Translations under genes and position numbers: made by a program
Notes under the pieces: model-generated
The model's database searches: none
Seen by the model: the letters and a program-made list of their open reading frames with translations, nothing else
What the model was told of the DNA's origin: nothing
Shown here: in pieces, positions 16,406 to 25,964 of the stretch
How the letters are laid out: each line of letters begins with the position of its first letter
Numbering within the stretch: position 1 is the stretch's first letter
Assembly: GCF_001439805.1 (NCBI RefSeq)
Contig: NZ_JYLK01000018.1
Span: 78,644 to 142,643 of the forward strand
DNA from: Pseudomonas trivialis
GTDB lineage: Bacteria; Pseudomonadota; Gammaproteobacteria; Pseudomonadales; Pseudomonadaceae
DNA length: 64,000 nt
Reading direction: 5' to 3'

Positions 16406-16888
16406 TTATTCGGGCGGCCGCTCAAATAACTGGTCTAAAAATTCTGAAAACGAAGAAGCGACAAATGATAGTTCGGAATCGCTACCTGGGACGGCCTCAT
16501 GATGCCACATCATCACTTCTGGGTCATCAGAAAGCCGATTTTTACGATAATCAAAACAGAGCGCATCTCCGTTTCCTAATACTGAGAAAATAATTAAACC
16601 TTGAACGAAATCCTCTGGCGGATGACGGTATTTCATCTCCATTGTCTCGAATGAACCTTCGATTTCACCGAAAGGTAAAAACATACCAGCGCTGCTCGTA
16701 ACATCCTCACCGAGAAGACGATTGTAAAAATTGAAAACAGGTTTATTTAAAATAAACGCGCCATTAAACCCCACTGAAACTTCTTTGTATTTCGCAGGAA
16801 AAACTATACCCGCCAATGCTTCAAAGGCTTCTATATCAGCAGGATCACCTTGACCATAATAAGAATCAAAACTTACTCCAGCGATCAT
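16406..16888 (-). CDS. cdiI: CDI immunity protein, SMI1/KNR4 (SUKH) type
   Basis: A 160-residue protein beginning directly after the cdiA stop codon (TAAATG). The pattern DIEAFEALAGIVFPAKYKEVSVGFNGAF, then LPFGEI, LIIFSVLGNGDALCFDYR and a C-terminal SFSEFLDQLF, is the SUKH (SMI1/KNR4) fold signature. SUKH proteins are common partners of WHH/HNH nuclease toxins. It should bind and block the CdiA tip in the cytoplasm of producer cells. Adjacent start and stop codons suggest coupled translation with cdiA. Confidence 0.85.
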   Translation of the reverse strand: MIAGVSFDSYYGQGDPADIEAFEALAGIVFPAKYKEVSVGFNGAFILNKPVFNFYNRLLGEDVTSSAGMFLPFGEIEGSFETMEMKYRHPPEDFVQGLIIFSVLGNGDALCFDYRKNRLSDDPEVMMWHHEAVPGSDSELSFVASSFSEFLDQLFERPPE

Positions 16889-19800
16889 TTATTGCCCCTT
16901 ACTCATCGATTCCCACCCGACGTGACGCGCACCATTATGAAAAACTTCGGGAACCAGCTGCATCCTACCGGTATCCTGATGGTGATGCCAAGTATAGCCG
17001 GGGATTTTATCTTGGCCACTGCGAATTGCTTTTAGCTGTACGTCCGTAAATGCGGACCTTGGAAAGGCGCCATTCTCTATCTGCACTCGCAGATCACGGG
17101 TCGCCATCCTTAGCTGACCATCATAACTGGCAGCTCGGAAATCTCTAATGTTTATCTGAGTGTCAAACTTTGTAATATCGTCAAATATAGGGAACCCTTT
17201 ATTATCAAAGACCACCCGGGCGCTGGTACCGTCTGGTAGGACAATATCTTTATGCATTCCGGCCAGTTTTACATTAGGCATTCCTGCGGGCGGCACTGTC
17301 GTGGATAACACATTGTCAGCTCCGTATTTATTAACCAACTCCTCCCGCATAGTTCGTGAGTCGTAAGGCAAATCGCCGAGATTGCCATGAAGCGAACACC
17401 CTCCCGAATTACACTCATAACAAGGCCCAACGTTATGTACCCAGGTACTTAACTTGCCAACGTAGAACGTATGACCAATATCAACTGTCAGATTGTAGGT
17501 CTTCCCCTGTGACTGCAGCAGCTTTATTGATACAACGGAGATCGAAGCCTCTTGCGTCGCCCCATCCCCCAACGACTGCAGTTGATCACCCGGCTTGAGC
17601 TCTATAAGTGGCACAAAGCCTTTGCGCGCTGGGACATAGAACGGATGCCCCGGCGTCACTTGCAGAGTCTCAGTGAGACCTTCACCGGTACTGCCGTTCT
17701 TCACAAGCGTCAACTGATAGATCGGTTGATCCGTGCGAATGTGGGTTGCTGAGACCTTCGAGGCGAACGGCTCACCGCCTTCTTCAGGTTTGGTCCAGAC
17801 GACGTCGCCCACCCTGAGCGCATCAATGGCTCGTTCACCATCAGGGGTGGCGACCATAGTCCCGGCTGCAAAACAGCATGGGCTATAGCCTGCTAATTTG
17901 GCCTGTGCTTGGTTGGCAAACTGTTCAGTACCCTTACCCGCCGCCGCATCCAAGCCTTTACCAGCTGCTGACTCAATGCCCTTTCCGGCAACAGTCTCTG
18001 CAGCCTTGCCAGCGATAGCCTCCGTACCTTTAACCGCTAATGCGTCGCGCGCTGCCAACTCTTTGATTGCGCTTAACAATGCTCCCTTGCCTACTCCACC
18101 TACGGGCATAAGCTCAGCAAGCAGCTTGAGATCAATATCTGAATTAATGCCACCACTTGCCAAAACACGTAGCCGGTCTATTTGCTCTGCTTGGGAGGCG
18201 GCGTCAGAACTGAGCGCGGCGATCTCAGGGAGTTTCGTGATAGCCGTACGCTCTCCGTATTGCTCGGACCACGCATCAGGCACAACACCCATGCCACCAG
18301 GTTCGTTGTTGTAGGTTGTGTTACTTGAAGGATTGAACAGCAGCGAATCCTTGTACTGCTTTTCTGTGGACTTGAACGCAACGACCTGACCCCCGTTGGC
18401 AACAATGGGGCTGCCATCTCCCCAGGTCAGCAGGACTTTCTCGTTTTGCAGCTTGGTGATAACTCCCCGCGCAACAGTCAGGTCGTCACCTAATGCTTGC
18501 CCTTCAGGGTTAGAAGGACCGTAACCGGCCAGAATCCCTTGAAGCTCATTGTTGGTTTTCTGATCGACCTCGCCTCCGGCAACAAACGTTAGGAGCGCAT
18601 CCCACTCAAAACCAGATCGGCTTTGACCTTTGGTGGCATCTAAACTCTTGGCCTCTTGGGCCAGTCGCTTCTCTTCTTGAACGTGCAACTTGCGGTTGTA
18701 TGACTGTGCATTCCCGGCGATTTCCGAGCCCATGGCGACATCGCCATTAACACTCGCGGCAGCGAGCAGTCCCACCAGCTTCGAAGCCGCATTGACCAGT
18801 CGATCGTGTTCCGCTGGATCATTGCCACTGAGCAAAGGCGACTTATCCAACGCCACAATAAGGGCTTCATTAGCACCCGCAGCCATCGCGCCCGTTTTAA
18901 AGTCGCCGCCCATTGCTTCTGAAAGCAAACCACCTACAACAGCATGCAGTGCAGTTTTGCTCAGGCCGCTGTCTTGAAGTTTGAAGGCATTACCAAAATC
19001 ACCAACGCCGGTGAACGCGGTCGCCTGCATTACATCGAAAAGGCTGCCCTTCATTGCATCCTTGAAGCTGCCTTGTCCAAGAGCTTCAGAGAGCGTTCCG
19101 CGTACGGCCCCGCCAGCCAATTGAATCGTTCCAAAACGGCCAATCGCTGCGGGGTCATTCCAATGGGGTACGACGCTTGGTCCGCTTACCTTGTTAGTTA
19201 CAGGGTCGCTCTGCGCGCCAAACCAATTGCCACTGGCGTAATTCACAAAGCCCGCAGAAGCCCCCGCGATCAGTGACTGCTTCAAGCTGTCGCTGCTGAA
19301 GGTTTCCTTGAATGCGGCCCCCAAGTTGCCTTTATTGTTTATGGTGCTGACGACGCCGGTACTGGCAAGCGAGGTCAACGAGGCAGTCGCGATGACGTTG
19401 CCCAACCCTGCTGCAGTTCCTGCAACTGCTGCGGTGGTCGACGTCGCAGCGGTAGCGGCTGTCGCGGCCGCCATAGTGGAGCCGGCCCCTACTGCGCTAC
19501 CTGCCGAAGCAGCTAGCGCACTGGCCGCTCCCGCCGTCAACACGGTGACAACGATAATGATTGCCAACATTGCGCCTTGGCCGAGGCTGGAGTGGCTGTA
19601 TTTAAAGGAGTCGTGCAATTCCTTCACCTGCCGCCAATCCACATCCCCACGCTTCTCGGCTTCTTTCAACCAAGCCAACTGTGGATCTGCCTTGACCATC
19701 ACATCAATCGTCTGGCTAACCGTGTTCTGATTGATCTGTTTGATATCGATCTTCAGCCCATTAACAGCCTTGATCGCCAACGCCCCCTGCGCCTGCAACT

Positions 19801-22800
19801 CACTCTGGCGCAACGTCTCGTCGGTATTACCCTTGCCCTTGGCACTGGTCCAAGCCAAGTCACTCTTACTCTTCTCGTGACTCTCTTGATGCAGGTCCTT
19901 CACCGCTTCAAACGTCACCGCACCGCCGCTGGCAATCGTCAGATCGTTACCGCTGTTCAGCTTGGCACGCTGGTAGAGTTGATCCCCACCACTGACCAGC
20001 GACAAATCACCACCGGTCTTGATCTCGGTTCCTACATTGGTGACGCGCGTGACTTCATCCCGCTTGGTTTCCTTGGCGCCCCAGCCTCCCTTCTTTTTCA
20101 TGTCGTAAAGGCTGTAGGTGCTGTCCTGCGCCGCCAACAAGCTCAACTTATCCCCGCTATACAGATAAGCCTCATTCCCCGCACTGATCTTGCTCGCAAC
20201 AATCGTCGTGTCACGCCCGGCCTGGCTGACAAAATCCCCACCCGCCGTCAGTACGCTCGCCACTTGGGTGGTCTGGTCGTCCGAGGTCTTGATGCGTTTC
20301 TTGCCGTGCTTCTCCTTGCCTTCGACGTTGTGCATGTCGCTGACCGACGCGACGTTGAAGTCGCGTCCGGCTTCGACCGTGAGGTCTTTGCCGGCGGTGG
20401 CGCTGCTGCCGATGATGTTGACGTCCTGCCCCGCTTTCATCGTCAGGTTGCCGCCCGCTGTGACGCTGGCGGCGAGGTTTTTGACGTCGGTGGTGATGCT
20501 GGATTTTTCGCCGCCGTCACGGATCTCGTGTTTGACGCTGGTGTCGCTGGCGGCGATCAGGTTGAGGTCGCGGCCGGCGCGCAGGGTGGCGTCGTTGCCG
20601 GCGACCAGTGCGCCTCGGTTGGTGAGGTCGCGGCCAGCGTCCATGGCGAGATTTTCGCGGGCGACGATGGTGCCGGCGCTGGTGTCGGTGAGGGTGCGCA
20701 TGCCGGCGCCGTCGCGTACTTGGATGGCGGTGGTGTCGTTGGTGATGTCGCCTTTGAGGGCGGCGAGGCTGACCTGTTTGCCGCGAATTTCGCCGGCCAT
20801 GGCGTTGCGAATGCTGTCGTCGGCCAGCAGGCTCAGGTTGTTGCCGGCTTCCACGAGGCCGCCGGTGTAGATGCTGCCGCCACGGCTGGCGGCGGTGAGG
20901 TTGTTGCTGGCGCGCAGGGTGCCGACGTTGATGAGGTCGCCGCCGGTGACCAGGTTGAGGTCGCGGCCCTGGATCAGGCTGTTGCCGCGCACGTTGCGCG
21001 ATTCGGCCTGGGCCAGGTAAAGCACGGGCACAAGGACGGTCTGGCCGTCGATCACGCGGTTTTCCATCCACACGATGTCGTGTGTCAGGGCGCCGACTTG
21101 CTGGCTGGTGAGGGTGACGCCCAGGCTCAGGCGCAGGGCGTCCTTGCTGGCCAGCGCGTTGTCCATCAGGTAGCGGAACTGGTCAGCGTCGCTGTAGAGG
21201 CCGCCGGCGAGGAAGCGTTGGCCGGTTTGCGCGAGCACGGCGTCGCGGATCAGGCGGGTTTCGTACTGGCCGTCACCGAGGCGGCGCCAGGCGTTGTCGC
21301 CGGTGAAGCCGAGTTTGCCGAGCATGTAGTCGGAGCTGAAGAAGCCCGACAGCGAGGTGAACTCGGGGTTGGTCTCGATCAGATAACGGCTGGTCGGGTC
21401 GGGATTTTTGACGAACAGGCCGTATTCGCCCTTGGGCAGCTGGAAGTTCGGCGCGGTGGTGGGGTCGACCGGGGCGAAGGCGGTGCCGGTGTAGTCCACG
21501 GGCACGAAGCCGCCGCCGGGGGCGACGGCAGCCACTGGCAATACGCTGCCGGCTGCCTGGGCACTCGGGTCGTTGGCGTGTTTGCTCAGGTTGATGTTGA
21601 TGCCACCGACCGGGATGCCGGTCTGGTCATCGCCCAGGCGTCCGGTGAGTTGGGCCAGGGTGTTGTCGTGCAGCGTGCCGTTTTGCAGGGTGCGGGTGAC
21701 ATTGAGGTTGACGGTGCCGCCAGCTTGCAGGGTGGCGTCGTAGCCGGGGCCGCTGTTGTCGGTCCAGGTGGTGACGTCGCTTATGTGCTCGAAAGGATAG
21801 CTATTGGGTGAGCGGTTTTTCAGCTCTTCGAAGCGCGCCTTATCGAAATGCCCAGCCGCCGTGGCCGCATTGAAAGCGGGAACGTCGACATGTTGCATGC
21901 TTTCAAACAAATCGTCGGAAACGTGACCTGGCGTGATGACGACAATCTTGCGCTGCCCTGTGCGCGTGGCGGCGCCCTGGTTGAGCAAGTCACCGGCGGT
22001 GATACTCAGGTCGCCATTGGCAGCCATCAGGCTGTAGCGGTTCTGCACATTGTCGCCTTGCAGCAGCATGTTTTTGCCAGCCACCAGGCGCGCCGCCACC
22101 GAATCTTTGGTCGCCGCCTCAAGGTACGTCTCGTAGATGGTGATCAGGCCTTTTTCCCAGTTGTCTTTCTCACCGCAGTGCTGGCCACAGACCCAACTCA
22201 AGCTGCCTGTGGTCAGCGTCTGCCCGAGTTCGAACTCATCTTTGGCGTTTTCGATAAAGCCTGCATTGATGCCGATCGAGCCTTCGCTTTCCACGGTGCC
22301 GGAGCGGTTGCTGAACAGCACGGCACGCCCGCCATCCTGTGCGGCGAAGCTCAAGTTGCCCTTGCTGTAGACATCGCCATAGAGGTTGCTGAAACCATTG
22401 CTGCGCAGGGTCATATCGCCGCCGCTGAACAACAGCGAATTGGCCGCGTTGGTGATGCCGTTGACGGCAGTGAGGTTCAGCGCACCCTGGGCACCGAGGG
22501 TGCCACGGTTGTTGATCTGTGCGGCGGCGATATCCAGCTGCTGGCGGGCGGTGAGGAAGCCGAGGTTGTCCAGGGTGCCGCTCAGGTTGAGCCGCGTATT
22601 GACGGCCGCCAGACGCCCGCCGTTCTGGCTGAGGTTATTGGCCGTCACCGTCAGGTTTTGCAGGGCCGAGACACGGCCGCTGTTGGTGATGTCGCCACCG
22701 GTGGTGATGCTCAGGTCACCGTCGCTGAGCAGTTCGCCGCCGTTGTCCAGGCTGGCTACGTCAAGCACCAGGCCCTTGCCGCTGGCCAGGCGATCGCCTG

Positions 22801-25800
22801 CCTTGAGGGCCAGACCCTGAGCGCTTTTGTAGGTGAGCGCTTCGTTGAGCTGCACGCTGCCCAGGCCGTCGACCTTGCCGAAGGCCCAATCGGCGGTGCC
22901 CATGCCGTTGATGCGGCCCAGGCTGCCGCTGAGGCCGGCGGTGTTGAGGTGGAACAGGCCCAGGCCCGCATGCTGCACCTGGCCGGACTGGTTGTTCAGG
23001 CTGGCGGCATCGAGGCTGAAGGCGGTGCTGCCGAATTCGAGGACGCCGTTCTGGTTGTTGACCGCGCCGCTGAGGTTGAGGCTGCTGCTGGCACCGCCCA
23101 GTGCGCGCAGTTGGCCGCCGGCGCTGTTGTCGAGGTTGCCGCCGCTGAGGGTCAGGCCCTGGTTGGCTTCGATCAGGCCGCCACGGTTGGTCAGGGTGTC
23201 GAGTGAGGTCAGGGCGATCCGGTTGCCGCTGATCTGGCCGTTGCCACTGTTGTCGAGGGTGGCACCGCTGACGGTCACCTGCTCTTTGCCGAACAGCTTG
23301 CCGCCGGTGTTGACCAGCGCCTGGACCGTCAATTGCAGGTCGCCCACCAGGCTCGCCATCAGGCCGTCGCCGCTGTTGTCGGCCTTGGCAGCGGTCACGT
23401 TGAGCGTGTCGCCTTGCACCGTGCCGCCCTGGTTGTCGAGGGTTGCGGTGTTCAGTTCCGTCAGGGCGCCGCCGCTGAGGATCAGGCCTTTGCGGTTGCT
23501 CACGTCCTGGCCGTTGTAGCTCAGGCCCTGGTTGCCGGCCAGCAGTTGGCCGGCGTCGTTGTTCAGGTGCTGGGCGGCGATGTCCAGGCGCTTGCCGCGC
23601 AGGGTGCCGGCGTTGTTGTTGAGGGTGGTGAGGTGCTTGACCAGCACGCTGCGCTCGCCGGCATCGATGACGCCGTCGACGTTGGTCAACAGGTCGCTGA
23701 CGTTGAAGGTGATATCGCCGCCGTTGCTGACCAGCGCGCCCTTGCTGCTGTTGTTCAGGGTTTGCGCGGTCACTTCGACGCTGTTGCCGAGCAGGATGCC
23801 GGCGCTGTTGTCCAGGCGCTCGCCTTGCAGCTGCAGCAGGCCTTCGCTCTGGATGCGGCCCTGGGCGTTGAGCAACTGGCCGGGGCCCTTGAGCAGCAGG
23901 CTCACGCCCTGGGTGCCACCGGCGAGCAGGCCGGCCGCGCGGTTGTCGAGGCCCGAGGCGCGCACGTCGAGTTGGTCACCCAGCACGCGGCCGGCACGGT
24001 TGTCGATCTGCCCGCCGCTCACATTCAGCAGCAGTTGCTTGCCGGTGATCACGCCACTCTGGTTGTCCAGGTTCGCGGCGCCCAGTTGCACGTTGCCCTG
24101 CCCGGCTTGCAAGCGGCCCTGGGCGTTGTTGAGCTGTTGCGCGACGGCGAGGGTGAGCGTGCCGGTGTTGGCGCTCAACACGCCATTGGCGTTGCTGCTG
24201 AGCGTGCCGGCGGTGAGGTTGAGGTCAGTGGCGGCCTGGGCAAAACCCTGGCTGTTGTTGAAAGCGTTGGTGGCGTTGAGGTTGAGCACGCCGCTGTCGG
24301 CTTGCAGCAGGCCCTTGAGGCTGTTGTCGATGTTGCCGGCGTTTACCGTCAGCGCGTTGCCCAGCAGCACACCGTTCTGGTTGTTCAGGTTGCCTGCGTT
24401 CACCGTCACCTGGCTGGCGACGATTTGCCCGCCGCTGTTGTTCAGCTCGGTGCTGTTGAGCGCCAGGCTGCCGCCGGACATTTCGATGCGGCCCTGGCGG
24501 TTGTCCAGGTTTGCGCTGGTGAGCGTGGCGGCCTGGCCGTCACCAAAGCGGATCAAACCGCCAAGGTTGACGATGGCCGGCGCGTCGACCACCAGCGCCT
24601 GCTCGCCGAACAGACGCGCGGTGGCGCCCTGGTTGCTGACGCTGGCGCTGCTGACGTTGACCGTTTTTGCCTGGATGATTGCGCCCTGGTTGGTCAGCGC
24701 CTGCGCGGCGGTGATCGCCAGTGCACGGCTGGCCAGGAGGTTGCTGCTGGTGTTGACGGTCTGCGCGTTGATCGTCAGATCGCCGCTGCTGTTGCGGCTG
24801 TTGTCGGGGGCGACGCCGGCTTCGATGATGCCGGCGTTGGTGAGGTTGGCCGCCGTAAGGTCGATGCGTTGACCGGCGGCGATGCTCTTGCGGTTGACCA
24901 GGGCCTGGGCGCTGGTCACCTGCACGTTGCCGGTGGCGTAGACCTTGTCGGTGAGGTCGACCGACTGTGCGGTGACCTTGACGTTACCGGTGGCGGCCGC
25001 CTGGGCCATGCTCAGTCGGCCGTTGGCGTCCAGTTGAATGTCGCCGCCGCTGGCCGCCAGGGTGCCGTCGAGCTTCACGCCCACGCCAGCCTCGGTGCCC
25101 ACCAGTTTGATTGCACCGGCGTACATGCCGCCCAGGGCCGACGAGTCGATGGCCAGCTCGGGCTTGGCGCTGCCGTCGTCGGCGCGCGGGGTGGCGTTCA
25201 GGGTGTTGGCGTCGACGTCGTTGCGCCCGGCGATCACGTTCAGTTCACGCGCGTTGATCTGCGCGTTGATTTTTGCCGTGCGGGTGATGATTTCGAAGCG
25301 GTCGACGTTGCTCGCGTTGAGGCCTTCGCCGTCGATGGTCACGGCGCCGCCGTCGACCTGGTAGCGCTGCAGTTGACCGTTTGCGTCGAGCACCGGCTTG
25401 CCGGTGGTGAGGGTCACGTTGGGCGTGTTGATAAAGCCGCAGCCGCTGCAGGTAACACCGTACGGGTTGGCCACGATGACCTTGGCCGATTGCCCCGCCA
25501 CTTCGGTGTAACCGCGCAACTGGCTGGGGCTGCCGCCGTTGACTTCGTTGAGGATGACGCTGGCCGCGCCGCCCTTGAGGTTCGGGTTGCCGACGATAAA
25601 GCCGCCCAATTGGGTGTTGGTCACCGCACCATTGGCGTTGTTGAGGATGACGCCGTTGGGGCCGACGTTGTAGTCGCTGTACTGGTTATGGGACAAGCCC
25701 GCGCCATTGGGCGTGGCGATGTTCACCACGGGCACGCCATTGCCCGCCTGGCCGACCGTGGTGCCGGGTGCGCTTACCACGATGCCTTCGGCCTGAGCCA

Positions 25801-25933
25801 GCAGCGGCTGCCAGAACAACGCGTTGGCCAGGATCAGCGCGAGCCCACGCTTGGGCAGGCCGAAGAACGCGTTTCGCGGCTTCAGGGCAGCAGAAGGTTG
25901 GCGGGCCAGGAAGGCGAATTGGCGAACATCCAT
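16889..25933 (-). CDS. cdiA: CdiA contact-dependent inhibition exoprotein with HINT and WHH nuclease tip
   Basis: A 3014-residue exoprotein. Signal peptide to about residue 48; TPS domain with NPNL (116-119), NPYGV (156-160) and CxxC (162-165); long FHA-1 beta-helix of GNxxLxxG-type repeats to about 1230; a Cys-containing receptor-binding-type segment near 1245 (CGQHCGEKDNWEK); FHA-2 repeats about 1620-2050; a hydrophobic Ala/Gly-rich pre-toxin region about 2110-2200; a pretoxin HINT domain about 2684-2831 (CCFAAGT to VHN); and a WHH-motif HNH/Endo VII nuclease at the end (W2982, H2983-H2985). Exported by the TpsB encoded 31 bases upstream and neutralised by the SUKH protein downstream. Many FHA repeats explain the long reverse-strand open frames here. 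Confidence 0.93.
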   Translation of the reverse strand: MDVRQFAFLARQPSAALKPRNAFFGLPKRGLALILANALFWQPLLAQAEGIVVSAPGTTVGQAGNGVPVVNIATPNGAGLSHNQYSDYNVGPNGVILNNANGAVTNTQLGGFIVGNPNLKGGAASVILNEVNGGSPSQLRGYTEVAGQSAKVIVANPYGVTCSGCGFINTPNVTLTTGKPVLDANGQLQRYQVDGGAVTIDGEGLNASNVDRFEIITRTAKINAQINARELNVIAGRNDVDANTLNATPRADDGSAKPELAIDSSALGGMYAGAIKLVGTEAGVGVKLDGTLAASGGDIQLDANGRLSMAQAAATGNVKVTAQSVDLTDKVYATGNVQVTSAQALVNRKSIAAGQRIDLTAANLTNAGIIEAGVAPDNSRNSSGDLTINAQTVNTSSNLLASRALAITAAQALTNQGAIIQAKTVNVSSASVSNQGATARLFGEQALVVDAPAIVNLGGLIRFGDGQAATLTSANLDNRQGRIEMSGGSLALNSTELNNSGGQIVASQVTVNAGNLNNQNGVLLGNALTVNAGNIDNSLKGLLQADSGVLNLNATNAFNNSQGFAQAATDLNLTAGTLSSNANGVLSANTGTLTLAVAQQLNNAQGRLQAGQGNVQLGAANLDNQSGVITGKQLLLNVSGGQIDNRAGRVLGDQLDVRASGLDNRAAGLLAGGTQGVSLLLKGPGQLLNAQGRIQSEGLLQLQGERLDNSAGILLGNSVEVTAQTLNNSSKGALVSNGGDITFNVSDLLTNVDGVIDAGERSVLVKHLTTLNNNAGTLRGKRLDIAAQHLNNDAGQLLAGNQGLSYNGQDVSNRKGLILSGGALTELNTATLDNQGGTVQGDTLNVTAAKADNSGDGLMASLVGDLQLTVQALVNTGGKLFGKEQVTVSGATLDNSGNGQISGNRIALTSLDTLTNRGGLIEANQGLTLSGGNLDNSAGGQLRALGGASSSLNLSGAVNNQNGVLEFGSTAFSLDAASLNNQSGQVQHAGLGLFHLNTAGLSGSLGRINGMGTADWAFGKVDGLGSVQLNEALTYKSAQGLALKAGDRLASGKGLVLDVASLDNGGELLSDGDLSITTGGDITNSGRVSALQNLTVTANNLSQNGGRLAAVNTRLNLSGTLDNLGFLTARQQLDIAAAQINNRGTLGAQGALNLTAVNGITNAANSLLFSGGDMTLRSNGFSNLYGDVYSKGNLSFAAQDGGRAVLFSNRSGTVESEGSIGINAGFIENAKDEFELGQTLTTGSLSWVCGQHCGEKDNWEKGLITIYETYLEAATKDSVAARLVAGKNMLLQGDNVQNRYSLMAANGDLSITAGDLLNQGAATRTGQRKIVVITPGHVSDDLFESMQHVDVPAFNAATAAGHFDKARFEELKNRSPNSYPFEHISDVTTWTDNSGPGYDATLQAGGTVNLNVTRTLQNGTLHDNTLAQLTGRLGDDQTGIPVGGININLSKHANDPSAQAAGSVLPVAAVAPGGGFVPVDYTGTAFAPVDPTTAPNFQLPKGEYGLFVKNPDPTSRYLIETNPEFTSLSGFFSSDYMLGKLGFTGDNAWRRLGDGQYETRLIRDAVLAQTGQRFLAGGLYSDADQFRYLMDNALASKDALRLSLGVTLTSQQVGALTHDIVWMENRVIDGQTVLVPVLYLAQAESRNVRGNSLIQGRDLNLVTGGDLINVGTLRASNNLTAASRGGSIYTGGLVEAGNNLSLLADDSIRNAMAGEIRGKQVSLAALKGDITNDTTAIQVRDGAGMRTLTDTSAGTIVARENLAMDAGRDLTNRGALVAGNDATLRAGRDLNLIAASDTSVKHEIRDGGEKSSITTDVKNLAASVTAGGNLTMKAGQDVNIIGSSATAGKDLTVEAGRDFNVASVSDMHNVEGKEKHGKKRIKTSDDQTTQVASVLTAGGDFVSQAGRDTTIVASKISAGNEAYLYSGDKLSLLAAQDSTYSLYDMKKKGGWGAKETKRDEVTRVTNVGTEIKTGGDLSLVSGGDQLYQRAKLNSGNDLTIASGGAVTFEAVKDLHQESHEKSKSDLAWTSAKGKGNTDETLRQSELQAQGALAIKAVNGLKIDIKQINQNTVSQTIDVMVKADPQLAWLKEAEKRGDVDWRQVKELHDSFKYSHSSLGQGAMLAIIIVVTVLTAGAASALAASAGSAVGAGSTMAAATAATAATSTTAAVAGTAAGLGNVIATASLTSLASTGVVSTINNKGNLGAAFKETFSSDSLKQSLIAGASAGFVNYASGNWFGAQSDPVTNKVSGPSVVPHWNDPAAIGRFGTIQLAGGAVRGTLSEALGQGSFKDAMKGSLFDVMQATAFTGVGDFGNAFKLQDSGLSKTALHAVVGGLLSEAMGGDFKTGAMAAGANEALIVALDKSPLLSGNDPAEHDRLVNAASKLVGLLAAASVNGDVAMGSEIAGNAQSYNRKLHVQEEKRLAQEAKSLDATKGQSRSGFEWDALLTFVAGGEVDQKTNNELQGILAGYGPSNPEGQALGDDLTVARGVITKLQNEKVLLTWGDGSPIVANGGQVVAFKSTEKQYKDSLLFNPSSNTTYNNEPGGMGVVPDAWSEQYGERTAITKLPEIAALSSDAASQAEQIDRLRVLASGGINSDIDLKLLAELMPVGGVGKGALLSAIKELAARDALAVKGTEAIAGKAAETVAGKGIESAAGKGLDAAAGKGTEQFANQAQAKLAGYSPCCFAAGTMVATPDGERAIDALRVGDVVWTKPEEGGEPFASKVSATHIRTDQPIYQLTLVKNGSTGEGLTETLQVTPGHPFYVPARKGFVPLIELKPGDQLQSLGDGATQEASISVVSIKLLQSQGKTYNLTVDIGHTFYVGKLSTWVHNVGPCYECNSGGCSLHGNLGDLPYDSRTMREELVNKYGADNVLSTTVPPAGMPNVKLAGMHKDIVLPDGTSARVVFDNKGFPIFDDITKFDTQINIRDFRAASYDGQLRMATRDLRVQIENGAFPRSAFTDVQLKAIRSGQDKIPGYTWHHHQDTGRMQLVPEVFHNGARHVGWESMSKGQ

Positions 25934-25964
25934 TTCAAAATTCTCGTTGCAGCGGGGCGTTTAA

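Noticed and set aside
5077..16888. Prophage or tailocin remnant as the source of the AT-rich genes
   Set aside because: No integrase, structural or lysis genes and no attachment-site repeats; toxin and immunity positions explain the small genes.
17400..17900. CCFAAGT...VHN block as an intein
   Set aside because: It lacks an endonuclease and a C-extein continuing a host protein; it is followed directly by a toxin, so a pretoxin HINT domain is the better reading.
22400..25000. Regularly spaced repeats suggesting a CRISPR array
   Set aside because: The repeats are degenerate, in frame, and encode beta-helix repeats of CdiA; no identical repeat-spacer pattern exists.
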